From Scylla paramamosain (Eukaryota; Arthropoda; Malacostraca; Decapoda; Portunidae): DNA of 64,000 nucleotides. The notes under the pieces are model-generated. The model searched no databases and was not told where the DNA came from. It saw nothing but the letters and a program-made list of their open reading frames with translations. The position numbers were made by a program, and so were the translations under genes. The number at the start of each line of letters is the position of its first letter. The stretch's first letter is position 1. Location: NCBI RefSeq assembly GCF_035594125.1, contig NC_087190.1, positions 5,517,501 through 5,581,500 on the forward strand. Direction: 5' to 3'. Shown piece after piece: positions 37,655-50,468 of this stretch.

Positions 37655-38332
37655 AATGAAAACTTGAGAATAGGATAATTTTTCCTATTCACAAACTTGT
37701 TGATTGAATATCTCACCTTAAATACTTACTACTGATAAACCAATAAGGATAAATAAATATACTGTAGTTATATTTCTATTTATCGATAATCTTTAATTTA
37801 TTAAAGATTATTGATGAATAGTTTTAGAATAGAAGTGTTTTACTGCAGTCTGACCAGTCGTTACCAGTCAGTGCAGTCACGGCAGATCAGACCAGTCTGG
37901 TCCAGTTTGCCCTGCCAGCACAGCCACGCAAAGCCACCAATATAATACAAGATCAATAGATAATCTCGTGGCCTCGTGACGGGACATTCGTGTTAAATCG
38001 ATGCGTCATTGAAAGGTTGCGAGCCTGGGATCTCCTGACCTCAGGAATGAAGACAATAGTTGGTAGGAGAGAGAGACTCGGATATGCTGAAAGCTTTGAT
38101 AAATATTAACTAATAGATACGTTTCCTCTTTCGGGGAGTAAATGTTCGCCTTGGAAAAGTAAAATAAGCTGATGGTTAATGGAGAGCATAGAAGTTAGGA
38201 AAAGAGACACGGATATGATTAAACCTTTGGTAAACATTGATTAGTAGCGACATTACATTGACATTAGCGTTTTCACCCGAAGGCTAGGCTAAATTAGGTT
38301 TAGATTCATTCACTTCATTAATTTCTCTATTT
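37652..38332. other. Non-coding interval, partial duplicate of the exon 1 region
   Basis: 37840-37930 repeats CAGTC-rich words. 38123-38165 resembles 41876-41925, the start of the gene's first exon (shared TTCGCCTTGGAAAAG). No ORF. Confidence 0.5.
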
Positions 38333-38579
38333 CACAGGAGGAGGCAGTAGACACCTGCCAAAACGATAATTACTCCCAGTGAGGTCTAAAGCACTGTTCA
38401 GGGGGTGCTGTGAACTTATCATTAAACCCAGCTGTGACCTCACTGAACGTTTCCCTTTGTGTCTCACAACACAAGGGGGCAGTCACAGCCTGCCCTCTAA
38501 AGACAACTCTCTTCCTCCACACAAAACTACAAGCACCTAATAACACACACACCCTTCACTCAAAAATTTTAAAATCATC
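38333..38579 (+). repeat. Family A 5' leader or independent 235-bp repeat
   Basis: Matches 35220-35455 inverted. It ends CCCTTCACTCAAAAATTTT about 8 bp before the family A ATG at 38580. In the minus copy at 2.9-5.4 kb the sequence upstream of the ATG is different, so its membership of the element is unsettled. Confidence 0.55.
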
Positions 38580-41540
38580 ATGGCGACTCCTACACCAGCC
38601 TCGTAGTCCCCATCTGGGGCGGGGACCATAAATGTCCCCAGGTCGGACTGCCTTTCTGTCGACGACCCTAAGTGTCTTGTCACCCCCCTCAACTTTTTCT
38701 TCATTAACTTCTGCAACATTCGCGGTCTAAGATCTAATTTTCAATCTGTAGAACACCACCTCTCCTCTTCTAAACCTCATCTTCTTTTCCTCACTGAAAC
38801 TCAGGTGTCTGAGGCAACTGACAGTAGCCCCTTTTCTGTTCCCTCCTACTTTCTCTATCCTCATTTTCGATCCAAAGCTGGATGCTGCGTTTATGTGCGC
38901 AATGACTTAACCTGCTTTCGTGCCCACGCTCTTGAATCTTCCGAGTTTTCCACCATCTGGCTACGACTACAGAGTCACTCTCATACTAAATTTATCTGTG
39001 CTGTATACCTCTTACCTAACTCCTCTGATTATAAGAAATTCTTTGACTACTTAACTTCCAAAGTGGAGCACATTCTGACCCTCTTCCCTTTTGCAGAGAT
39101 CTCCATTCTTGGAGACTTCAATGTTCACCACCAGCTTTGGCTTTCCTCTCCCTTCACTGACCATCCTGGTGAACTAGCCTACAACTTTGCTATCCTCCAT
39201 GACCTAGAGCAATTGGTGCAACACCCTACTCGTATTCCTGACCGTTTAGGAGATACGCCCAACATTCTTGACCTTTTCCTGACCTCTAATCCTTCTGCTT
39301 ATGCTGTCACCCTTTCTTCTCCGTTGGGCATCTCCGATCACAATCTCATATCTTTATCTTGTCCTATCACTCCAATCCCTCCTCAGGATCCCCCTAAGCG
39401 AAGGTGCCTCTGGCGTTTTGCCTCTGCTAGTTGGGGGGACCTGAGGAGGTATTTTGCTGATTTTCCTTGGAATGACTACTGCTTCCGTGTCAGAGACCCG
39501 TCTTTGTGTGCTGAGCGCATAACAGAGGTGATAGTGTCTGGCATGGAGGCGTACATTCCTCACTCTTTTTCTCGTCCTAAACCTTCTAAACCTTGGTTTA
39601 ACACAGCTTGTTCTCGTGCTATACATGATAGAGAGGTGGCCCACAAAAGGCACTTAAGCCTTCCATCACCAGAATCTCATGCACTTTATATTTCTGCCCG
39701 GAACCATGCCAAGTCTGTTCTCCGACTAGCCAAAAACTCCTTCATTAACAGAAAATGTCAAAACCTTTCAAGATCTAACTCCCCTCATGATTTCTGGCAT
39801 CTAGCCAAAAATATCTCCAATAACTTTGCTTCTTCTTCTTTCCCTCCTCTATTTCAACCAGATGGCACCACTGGTATCACATCTATTTCTAAAGCTGAAC
39901 TCTTTGCTCAAACCTTTGCTAAAAACTCTACCTTGGACGATTCTGGGCTTGTTCCTCCCTCTCCTCCACCCTCTAACTACTTCATGCCACATATTAAAAT
40001 TCTTCGCAATGATGTTTTCCATGAGTTCGCTGGCCTAAACCCTCGGAAGGCTTATGGACCTGATGGGGTCCCTCCTATTGTTCTCCGAAACTGTGCCTCC
40101 GTGCTTGCACCTTGCCTAGTCAAACTCTTTCAGCTCTGTCTGTCAACATCTACCTTTCCTTCTTGCTGGAAGTTTGCCTACATTCAACCTGTTCCTAAAA
40201 AGGGTGACCGTTCTAATCCCTCAAACTACCGTCCTATTGCTTTAATTTCCTGCCTATCTAAAGTTTTTGAGTCTATCCTCAACAGGGAGATTCTTAAATA
40301 TCTATCACTTCACAACCTTCTATCTGATCGCCAGTATGGGTTCCGTCAAGGCCGCTCTACTGGTGATCTTCTGGCTTTCCTTACTGAGTCTTGGTCATCC
40401 TCTTTTAGAGATTTTGGTGAAACTTTTGCTGTTGCCTTGGACATATCAAAAGCCTTTGATAGAGTCTGGCACAAAGCTTTGATTTCCAAACTACCCTCCT
40501 ACGGTTTCTGTCCTTCTCTCTGTAACTTCATCTCAAGTTTCCTTTCTGACCGTTCTATTGCTGCTGTGGTAGATGGTCACTGTTCTTCTCCTAAATCTAT
40601 TAACAGTGGTGTTCCTCAGGGTTCTGTCCTGTCACTCACTCTCTTCTTATTATTCATTAATGATCTTCTAAACCAAACTTCTTGTCCTATCCACTCCTAC
40701 GCTGATGATACCACCCTGCACTTTTCCACGTCTTTTCATAGACGTCCAACCCTTCAGGAGGTAAACATATCACGCACGGAAGCCACAGAACGCTTGACTT
40801 CTGATCTTTCTAAAATTTCTGATTGGGGCAGAGCAAACTTGGTATTGTTCAATGCCTCAAAAACTCAATTCCTCCATCTATCAACTCGACACAACCTTCC
40901 AGACAACTATCCCCTCTTCTTCAATGACACTCAACTGTCCCCCTCTTCTACACTGAACATCCTCGGTCTGTCCTTTACTTATAATCTGAACTGGAAACTT
41001 CACATCTCATCTCTAGCTAAAACAGCTTCTATGAAGTTAGGTGTTCTGAGACGTCTCCGCCGGTTTTTCTCATCCCCCCAGCTGCTAACTCTGTACAAGG
41101 CCCTCATCCGTCCATGTATGGAGTATGCTTCACATGTCTGGGGGAGTTTCACTCATACTGCTCTTCTAAACAGGGTGGAATCAAAAGCTTTTCGTCTCAT
41201 CAACTCCTCTCCTCTAACTGACTGTCTTCAGCCTCTCTCTCACCGCCGCAATGTTGCATATCTAGCTGTCTTCTACCGCTATTTTCATGCTAACTGCTCT
41301 TCTGATCTTGCTAACTGCATGCCTCCCCTCCTTCCGCGGCCTCGCTGTACAAGACTTTCTTCTTTCTCTCACCCCTATTCTGTCCACCTCTCTAACGCAA
41401 GAGTTAACCAGTATTCTCAATCATTCATCCCTTTCTCTGGTAAACTCTGGAACTCCCTGCCTGCTTTTGTATTTCTACCTTCCTATGACTTGAATTCCTT
41501 CAAGAGGGAGGTTTCAAGACACTTATTCATCGATTTTTGA
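38580..41540 (+). pseudogene. Family A endonuclease-reverse transcriptase with one early stop
   Basis: 987 codons, one frame, a single in-frame TAG at 38604-38606 (codon 9, GAG in the copy starting at 5394). After it the frame is open from 38607. Endonuclease: [22 protein letters not shown] (39106-39132), [53 protein letters not shown] (40605 on), SYADDTTLH (YADD 40698-40709), then CMEYASHVW and a C-terminal end ...RHLFIDF. Initiation downstream of the TAG would lose little of the fold, so this may be recently inactivated or still partly functional. Confidence 0.85.
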
Positions 41541-41706
41541 CCACTGCTTTGACCCGTTTGTGGGACTGGCATTTCAGTGGGCATTTTTTTTATTGGATTT
41601 TTGTTGCCCTTGGCCAGTATCCTTCCTACATAAAAAAAAAAAAAAAATCACTAATGGTCCTTTTATGGTGTAGAACATCACTGCTCAAAAAAAAAAAAAA
41701 AAAAAA
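38580..41706 (+). mobile_element. Family A non-LTR retrotransposon, best copy
   Basis: ORF from ATG 38580 to the stop at 41540, a 3' untranslated region ending GGCCAGTATCCTTCCTACAT, then a 15-A tail (41632-41647), ~40 bp of other sequence and a second 19-A run (41688-41706). Same family as the fragments at 1-155, 2920-5403, 14829-15862, 24779-25230 and 25520-26640. Jockey-type by motif order; similar proteins are common in portunid crab annotations (recalled, not checked). Confidence 0.85.
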
Positions 41707-41886
41707 TGACGTGATATAGTGTCTGGAAATTAGTAGTACCCTTATTTCTGATTCCTTTGAGTGAATCTTCACCTCGAAAAAAAATGAGTGGCGGAGATGA
41801 CAGAGTAAAGAAGAATTAGGAGAAAGATAAAGAGACAGTCAAAATTAAAACCTAACACTGGCTAGTATCAACATTTCCTATTTCAG
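41707..41886. other. Spacer before exon 1, with a decayed copy of the exon start
   Basis: 41754-41800 (CCTTTGAGTGAATCTTCACCTCG) resembles the exon start at 41876. The segment ends ATTTCCTATTTCAG at 41886, a good splice acceptor. Confidence 0.5.
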
Positions 41887-42193
41887 AGAGTGAATATTCG
41901 CCTTGGAAAAGCAAAAGCAGCGGGGGTGATGAAGGGCAACGTGGAGGTGGCGGCGCGAGCACGATGGCAGCGCCCCCCTCCTCGGCTATGATCCACCTAC
42001 TGCCGCCCAAAATGGAGGTGGAGGAAGACGCCTCCCAGCCCGACACCCTGCTGAGGCTTGGGAACACCTGGCCCAGTTGACTCGACAAGGACAACACGCA
42101 GGATGGAATTGCGGAGAGGTGGCCGCCGGTGTCTACTTACTGTCCTGCCGTCCCTCATGCCTGCCCTGCTGTGGACTCCAGCAGCGATCTAGA
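41887..42193 (+). CDS. Exon 1 (as visible) of the NAT-fold-like gene, with an in-frame TGA
   Basis: Bounded by acceptor TTTCAG (41886) and donor GA|GTGAGT (42194). One frame is open across the exon except for TGA at 42078-42080. It contains ATG at 41964 (MAAPPSSAM...), 38 codons to the TGA, then 37 more codons ending VDSSSDL plus two bases (GA). Those two bases complete GAG with the first base of exon 2, so phase is conserved. Either this is a 5' untranslated exon with an upstream ORF, or the TGA is a sequencing error, a null allele or a readthrough stop. Confidence 0.5.
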
Positions 42194-42658
42194 GTGAGTT
42201 CATACGATTGTATTTACTTAACAAAAAATGAATGGATGAATAACAAGAATGATGATAGATAAGCTAAAATTTCACTCGAATTATTAGTAAGTTCAAATAT
42301 TTACTTTCCGGAACGAATTACAGCAAGTAACTACGTAGGAAACCAGTCAGATGTACATATATGAAAGTACTTGCACTTAAATTGATAAATAAATAAAATC
42401 AATAAGAAAATAACGACTAGACTCTGAACTGTACTTAATTTCAAACTTCCAAATTTCAAAAATAGTGAGAAGTAAAAAAAAAAAAAAATAATAAAATAGA
42501 TAAATAATGAATAAATAAATAAATAAACATAAAGTGACATCAAAGCATCTCTCGTTAACAAGATCGCGGCTTTTCAAACACGTGATGTACTTAACACAAA
42601 ACCTCTTACTCCACTCCCTCCTGCTGCTAAACCACCCTTATGTCCACCACTACTATAG
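42194..42658 (+). other. Intron 1
   Basis: 465 bp from GTGAGT to CACTACTATAG, AT-rich with A-homopolymers in the middle; composition unlike the GC-rich exons on both sides. Confidence 0.6.
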
Positions 42659-43643
42659 GGGGAGTGTGGAGGGGGCTTCCGTCATGTGGTGCTCGTCCTC
42701 GGGGTACCACAGCCAGGTCCCTCGACCCCTCACCACCACCACCGCCACCAGTGAAGCCAGCCTGAAACTCCTTACTGGCGGTGGAGATGATGATGAAAGT
42801 GATGATGACAGCGCCTGGGGAGAGGATGAGTGGCCCCTGGAACGCCCCCTACCCTTGCCTGAGTGGGGGTGCGGGCGTCCCTCTTTAGTTTTCTCCACCA
42901 TGCAGGATTACAGAAGGTTCCTAACCCGTGTGTCCACTCGTCTCCACCGCGCCCTGGCACTGCAGCCCTACGACTCCGTGTCCAACTTTGTCATGTGAGT
43001 GTTGGGTTGGTGCAGTGTGTGTGTGATGTTTGAGAGCTGCAATGATGATTTAAGACTCGTTTTCGTTTGATTTTTTTTTTTGATAGTTTATTTATTTGTT
43101 TATTTATCGACAATTCTGAGCTGTTGATTTGTGATTATGAAATGGTGGCAAGATTTTTTTGTATTGATTATCTGCTTTCTGGTGACACTATTATTTTATT
43201 TATTTTAATATCTATATATTTTATTTTTCAACTTTTTTTTTTACTATAAGAACATAATTTCTTGCGTTCATTTTTCTCCATTATTATTTAATTTCTTGTT
43301 TTTTTTTATCCTATTCGTAACAAAATTAAACAACCATACACTATCCAGATACACTTTTGACACTGCTCTCTTGTGTCTCTGTCCCCTTGTTGTGGTGGGA
43401 AGGGGGACAGCACGGGCGCTCCCTCTACCCGGGGCTGCCAGATCCCGCCACCGTGCTCCCTGCGCGGCGCCACAGCTAAAAGGGACGGAGAGAGGGGACA
43501 CCAAACCTCCCCTCCTCTGTATATATTTTATCCTTGTATTACTGTAACAAGGTGTGATGTCTTGTCTTGGCTACACTCCTGTTATGGGGGACCTTTGCCT
43601 GGTGTACAATGATAAAGTGGAAGTTTTGTTTATGGTTATTTTG

Positions 43644-43725
<82 letters not shown>

Positions 43726-44428
43726 ATCCTTTTATTTATCAATTTATTCGCAATTACAACTATCTATTATTCAATTTCTTGTCTCACCACATCAATTGCT
43801 TTTATCTTTTCCCGTCCTCATGCAACTTAACTCCTCCTTCATCGCATTTACATTACTTCTACATCCTTTCTTCCTCACCCTCATACTCTGTCTCCCTCAT
43901 CATTCCATACTTAACCTTCCTTTCTCTCCACTTTCCTTTCATTATCTTTCTTATTTTTCTCAAAGTTAGATTAGGAGAGAAGTGCATGGTTTTTAGATTT
44001 ATACTCTATCTCTCTCTTATAACTAACATAGCCTCAAAACTACAAAGGATACGAACTCCCTAACTTACTCACCCTCCTCCTCCTTTGCCTCCTTCAGGTT
44101 TGCAGAAGAGTATAAGGCCTCAGAGTTCTCCAGCCTGCAGGACTTCTATCGTTACTATGACCCCCCACTCGTGTCCGGACGGTACACTTGCGTTGGTCTG
44201 GCGGCCGACCTCGCCTCCCGCCTCGCTGATCTTGAGGGACATTACCCCGGCTTCAAGGACTCTATCTATCAGGTCGGATATTGTATTTATTTACTATTTA
44301 TTTTGTTTATTTATTTATTGATTTGTGTGTAGAGGGAGTGTTTTTGGTGTTTTTGTTCTATTTATAATTATTTTCCTTTTCGTTTGTTTTAGACTTTACG
44401 AATATTTTTGCACTTTTCTCTGGTAAAT

Positions 44429-44503
<75 letters not shown>

Positions 44504-45406
44504 ACATGTTTTCTCCTATTGCTTCATTCCTTCCTTTTATTTCCTTCCATCTTTCCTTACTCTGCCTTCCTTCCTTTCCACATTTCTCTTAACCCTTCTT
44601 TCCATCCATCCATCCATGCTCACACCTTTCCCTTCCATCCACAGGTGTCATGCGAAGAGGAGGTGACGGAGAAGGAGGTAGTAGACATCATATCCACGGA
44701 AGAGCCGAGCCCATCCGCCTCCCTCAAAGAACACGTGTTGTTATGCGTGCGGATCCATGTGGAAGGGCGAGTGGGAGTCGTCCTCTTAGACCCCGGTTAC
44801 CATGTGCCTTGTCCAGTAACGGTCATGGAGGACGGGTTGGCGCCTCACTCCGGCCCTGTTGAAACCGGCACCGCCCGCTCAGATGTCCAGAGATTCTATA
44901 CCTATCATTTCCCGTCTAATTCTTCCTCGTACGTCATCTGGGAGGTGGAGGAGAGGAGAAGTGGAAGGAGTAAGTGGACGAGGAGTCTTGTACACGTCTC
45001 TCGTCCTTATCTCTCCGGTGTGGATGTGACAGAAAGACGTAATTTGGCCTATACGTTCAAGACTCTGCTAGGGCGTGATGCTGCGGGGAAGTTTAACGCT
45101 GGTTTGTACTTCGTCATCAAGCCGTCATCGTCACCGTCATCTACCGCCGTCTCCTTCTTCCGCAAGGTAAACGAGGAGATGAAACACGTGAAGAAACCTT
45201 TGGCCTATTTCCTCCAGAGCGAAGAAAAGGAAGAGCTGGATGATGAAGTGGAAGAATCGGTGTTGGCGGTGGAGATTGGAGTAGGGAGAGCAAGAGGTGA
45301 CATCCGCGCTACCCTCGTCACGCTGGCCAGCTTTCTGCAGGACAAAGGCTTCCTGGATGACCTGCTTGAGCTAAATGGGGCGCAGGAAACCTTAAGGGAG
45401 CCATAA
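42659..45406 (+). CDS. Host gene: protein with a Cys-His-Asp triad resembling arylamine N-acetyltransferases (exons 2-4)
   Basis: Exons 42659-42994, 44098-44272 and 44645-45406 (stop TAA). Phases 2, 2 and 0 match at each junction; donors GTGAGT and GTCGGA (weak), acceptors TTCAG and CCACAG. If translation starts at ATG 42684 the product is 415 aa. Residues ~20-60 are acidic and low-complexity (GGGDDDESDDD). The core carries GRYTCVGLA (Cys 44189-44191), LKEHVLLCVRI (His 44732-44734) and LLDPGYHV (Asp 44789-44791), in the order and local sequence context of the NAT/transglutaminase-like catalytic triad. An acidic helical tail ends the protein. I do not know its substrate; I recall similar uncharacterised arthropod proteins but name none. 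Confidence 0.75.
42995..44097 (+). other. Intron 2
   Basis: 1103 bp with a CT tract at 43648-43721. A GC-rich stretch at 43375-43505 breaks the AT-rich background and could be an alternative exon, but no homology is recognised. Confidence 0.65.
43648..43721. repeat. (CT)n microsatellite in intron 2
   Basis: 37 units. Confidence 0.97.
44273..44644 (+). other. Intron 3
   Basis: 372 bp with a CT tract at 44431-44502 and a pyrimidine-rich end CCTTCCATCCACAG. The frame happens to be open from 44408 through the CT tract into exon 4, which gives a false Leu-Ser-repeat N-terminus. Confidence 0.7.
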
Positions 45407-45800
45407 GAACGGTGACTATCCTTACTTTTCATTGCCATCGTGGAAACGTGCCAACATTGTTAACACTTGAAAATGTTTAGATTTTTTTGTAAGGAAAGGA
45501 TTATGTTCTTTTTTATTAACACTTGAAGATAATCAAGATTTATTTTTGATAAGGAACATATTTTCCCTTTTTTGTTTTTAATAAGGAAAGGATAAATTTG
45601 GTGTTTTTGTTGTTGTTATGGTCTTGATGATATTGTTGAATTTAACATCGTATCAGAGCAATGTATTTTCTTATCTGGCGTTAAACCTTTGTGCCTTTTT
45701 CCTACTAATTATTGTAGTTTTGATAATAACCACAACATTTTTGTAGCATATTAACCTTTCTTCGTGACCGAATAAATTTTGGTGGAGGGCATTTTTATCT
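45407..45800 (+). terminator. 3' untranslated region with polyadenylation signal
   Basis: Begins after the TAA at 45404. TTAACACTTGAA..AAGGAA words recur three times at 45460-45590. AATAAA at 45771-45776 followed by a T/G-rich stretch is the likely poly-A signal. Confidence 0.6.
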
Positions 45801-46384
45801 TTCTCTTATCTCCTTTCTATGGTTACTTTAATTTTTACAATCATTTCCAGGGTTGGCATTAAAAAACGTGATTATTTTTTTGTTTTTTTGAAATACTTTA
45901 AATATAAAAAAATAAATAGTTCTAGATCATATTGATAAATAAAGATAAGTACATAAAAAGAAAAAAAAAATGTAAAAGTAGTCAAGCCTGATCCATTAAT
46001 ATCCTTTACAGTACAAGTTAACACAGGTTTTGTCCAACCGGACCAACCTGTATCACCATGGCCTAAACAAGTGTCTCTTCTTCATTAACAGTGTTGTGTG
46101 CAGCGAAATAACAAGACATAAAATGAAGAAGTAGTAAGAATGAATGAGGAAAGAATAATGAACGAGAGATGAGAAGAGAGACAGGACATGTTCCGGACAC
46201 GGAGCTACCAGGCCTGAAGCTTCTAGAATTATATCTATTCAAGCAGACACTCATGTTCCCCTCGTAAATTTCCCTACTTCCCCTAGTCCATTCAAGCTGA
46301 GTCTCAATCAGTATTTAGTAGAAGAGTTGCTCTTAACATTAAAGTAATCAATATTCATCTATGCTCCTAGTTTAATCAATTCTA
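45801..46384. other. Non-coding interval
   Basis: AT-rich, nothing recognised. Confidence 0.5.
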
Positions 46385-48200
46385 AATTGTATTTTAGCGT
46401 TTTGGTGCCTAACGAGCTCAAAAACAATGAAAAGAATCGTTTCTGGAAATCTTTTTTCTTTTCCCCACATAGGGTGATTTCCATGCATTTTAGCGTTTCG
46501 GTACCTAACGTTGTGAAATACACTCATAAACATGTGTTACCTTTACGAAACACGTGTATGATTGTTTTTGAGCTTCTTATTTACTTACTGTATTTTTAGC
46601 GTTTTTCACATTTTTAGGTACAAAAACGCCAAAATGCATGCAAAGTCCACTTTAAAGGGAAACGAAACGACATTACCAGAAAAAAGTATCTTATAAATGT
46701 TTATGTCCGTGTTAGGCACCAAAACGCTAAAAAGCATGGAAAGAACCATAGATGGGAATAGAAAGCACCTTTACCAAAAATGTGTCTTTTGAGTGTTTTT
46801 AGTTTCTTACGTACTAAAACACGTTCAAACACCCTTTATGAAGAAACAGAATAACATTACCAAAAACGTTTATTTTGAGTATTTTTGAGCTTGTTACGAA
46901 TAAAAAAAAGCCAACATACATGCGAAGTATTCTATATTTGAGTATTATGAGTGTTTTTGAGCTTCTTAGGTACCAAAACACTTAAACGCATAAAAAGCAT
47001 TAAAACAGAGAAGCAGTATTTAGTATTGGACCAAAATGCACCAAAAACGTGCATTTTGAGTGTTTCCACATTGTTAGGTACCAAACACGCCTATTATGAG
47101 TGTTTTTGAGGTTCTTAGGTACCAAAATGCTAAAATGAATAGCAGTCTATATGGGGGGAAAAACAGCATTACTCCAAAAAAAAGAAACGCATTTTTTTTT
47201 TTTTTAATGTTAGGTACCAAAACGAGAAAATGTATGTCAAAGAACCCATGTAAGAAAATGAAACGACTACCAGAGTCTTGTGGGTGTTTATGAGCGTGTT
47301 AGGTACCAAATCGCCATCATTTATGGGAAAAGAAAACAAATTTACTATAGTGTTACTTCAATGTTTTCCAGCTTATTTTCTGCCAAAACGCTAAAACGTA
47401 TGCAAAACACCCTTTTCAGAGAAACAGAATAATTTTGTTTGAAACATGTATTTTGAGTGTCTTTGAGTTTGCTATGTACAAAAAACGCCAAAATGCATGC
47501 TAAATACACTATATGAAGAAAAAAGAAAAAGCACATTACGAGAAACGTGTATTATTACTGTTTTTGAGGTGCTTAGGTACAAATACGCAAAGCGCATGAA
47601 AACACTCTGTATGGGGAAACGGGATAAAAAAAAAAAAATGCGTATTTTGTGTGTTTTCATATTGTTGGATGCCAAAACTCCAAAATTCATGCAAAGCACT
47701 TTATATTTGGAACGAAACGACATTGCCAAAAATGTGTTATTTGAGTCTTTTTGAGCGTGTTATGCACCAAAACACTAAAAATCATGGAAAGCAGCCAATA
47801 TGGGAAAACAAAAACAACATTATCAAATACGTGTCTTTTCAGTATGTTTGAGTTTCTTTTATATAAAAACTTACAAAACACTCATCGGAAAAAAAAAAAA
47901 AAAAATGCAAACCATTACCAAAAACAAAAATGCAAAACATTACCAAAACATGTATTTTGAATGCTTTTGAGCTTGTTAAGTACAAAAAAACGCTAAAATG
48001 TACGGAACGTACATTATATATTGAATTGAAACTATATTACCATAAACGTATATTATGAGTATTATGAGCTTAGGTACTAAAACCCTAAAAAACGTGAATA
48101 ACCCTCTATATGGAGAAACAATAAGATTAACAAAACCCTGCTTTTCAGTTTTTTTTTTCACATTGTTGTATACTTAAAGCCAAAATGCATGCAAATCTCC
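46385..48200. repeat. Diverged satellite, ~98-bp period, about 18 units
   Basis: The core words TTAGGTACCAAAACGC, GCATGCAAAG, GAAACGAAACGA, CATTACCAAAAACGTG and TTTTGAGTGTTTTTGAGC recur in this order about every 90-105 bp (word 1 near 46617, 46716, 46970, 47118, 47211, 47301, 47575, 48073 and others). The first one or two units (46385-46590) are in the opposite orientation. Units differ by roughly a fifth or more, so the array is old. Ends at a (TA)n tract. Confidence 0.85.
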
Positions 48201-48235
48201 CTATATAGAGAAACGAAACGATAATATATATATGA

Positions 48236-49261
<1,026 letters not shown>

Positions 49262-49745
49262 ATATATATTATATGTATATGTATGTATGTATATTAGGGT
49301 GATCCAAAAAGCCATTTATGTTCTGGTACTTAATTATTGTCATTATTTTTGTTTGATTTCTTAAGGGAATCGCAGTGAAATGACGGTAACGAAATTATTC
49401 AAACGACCATAACGGCATTTATTATTTTTTGTGGGAAAAACTGAAGTGGTATTTGACAAAATCTATACTTATTTTCAAAGCTTAAACCTTCATCTACAAC
49501 CTCCATTTAAAATATTTTGATTTTTTCTTATCTCACAAAGTTTTGCACGACTGCAACGTCCTCTTTAACAATTAATAGCAAGAACACCAATGAATACAGA
49601 ATGTTCTGGATAGTCTCATTATCCTCTTTAGCCATTAGTACTATCTTGGTAAAAATCACATCACGTTAACTACTTCTAGAGATATAGGTAAGAGTACACC
49701 CGTAAGTTACCTTCCGAGCGAAACGACCGTAATGGTAGAATGACC
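49262..49745. other. Non-coding interval
   Basis: Starts with AT and GTAT repeats. GGGTGATCCAAAAAGCC at 49297 looks like a transposon end. CGAAACGACCGTAA-like words occur twice (49400 and 49720). No gene. Confidence 0.4.
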
Positions 49746-49862
49746 CTTGCTGTGTTTGCCTTGCTGTGTTTGCCTTGCTGTGTTTGCCTTGCTGTGTCTG
49801 CCTGGTTGTGTTTGCCTTGCTGTGTTTGCCTGTTTTGTGTTTGCCTGTTTTGTGTTTGCCTG
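49746..49862. repeat. Minisatellite, 14-16-bp unit, ~8 copies
   Basis: Unit CCTTGCTGTGTTTG with variants CCTGGTTGTGTTTG and CCTGTTTTGTGTTTG. Open frames on both strands here are artefacts. Confidence 0.9.
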
Positions 49863-50468
49863 GTTGTCTTCACCTAGTTCTGGAGTATGTTTTGATGCTT
49901 TCATTTCACTATTTTGCACTTACGGAGTATTGTCATCTGGCAGCAAATTAGCACAACATCATAAGCACATCTTCACTTAAGTCATTCCAGATGTCTGTAG
50001 TTCAGTGTGGGCAGCTGTGTTTCTTGATGTCACCAGAACACACCATCCCTTTCCAGTCACTACCTCCTGCAGTTACCCTTCATCTCTTCCTTTATACACC
50101 ACCACCACCACCTACACCACCTCCTTCTGCAGTTACTCCTTGATCCCTTTCTGATCAGCACCACCTTCACCCCCTCCTGCAGGCACTGGGTGGGGCTGGC
50201 ACTGCTCCTCCTCCAGCTGGAGTGTTCCCTGCGGTGCCTCTTTGCGTGGGCCAATAAGGTGCCTTAGCAGGTGATTACTGCCCAACACACGGCTCTTTAC
50301 ACTACCCTCGACCATGCCCTTGCTGCTCCTGTGACAGGAGGAAAAGCAGGAGGCGCAGGAGGAGGAGGAGAGGTGCAAATTGAAGAAAGAAGAGAAGAAA
50401 GTGGAATGACTGAAGGTATGTTTCAAGCTGTGGCTTTTCCGGTATTGTGGTGGCATTGGTATTACACT
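49863..50468. other. Non-coding or decayed coding interval
   Basis: 50040-50260 is C/T-rich with CACCACCACC. 50330-50405 has a short frame rich in E, Q and K (EEKQEAQEEEERCKLKKEEK) that may belong to the coding-like region downstream. Confidence 0.4.

Noticed and set aside
44408..44644. N-terminal extension of exon 4 through the intron 3 CT tract
   Set aside because: The acceptor CCACAG at 44644 and matching phase with exon 3 show that coding starts at 44645.
46387..48161. Short frames within the 98-bp satellite
   Set aside because: They recur out of phase in diverged repeat units and have no conserved peptide.
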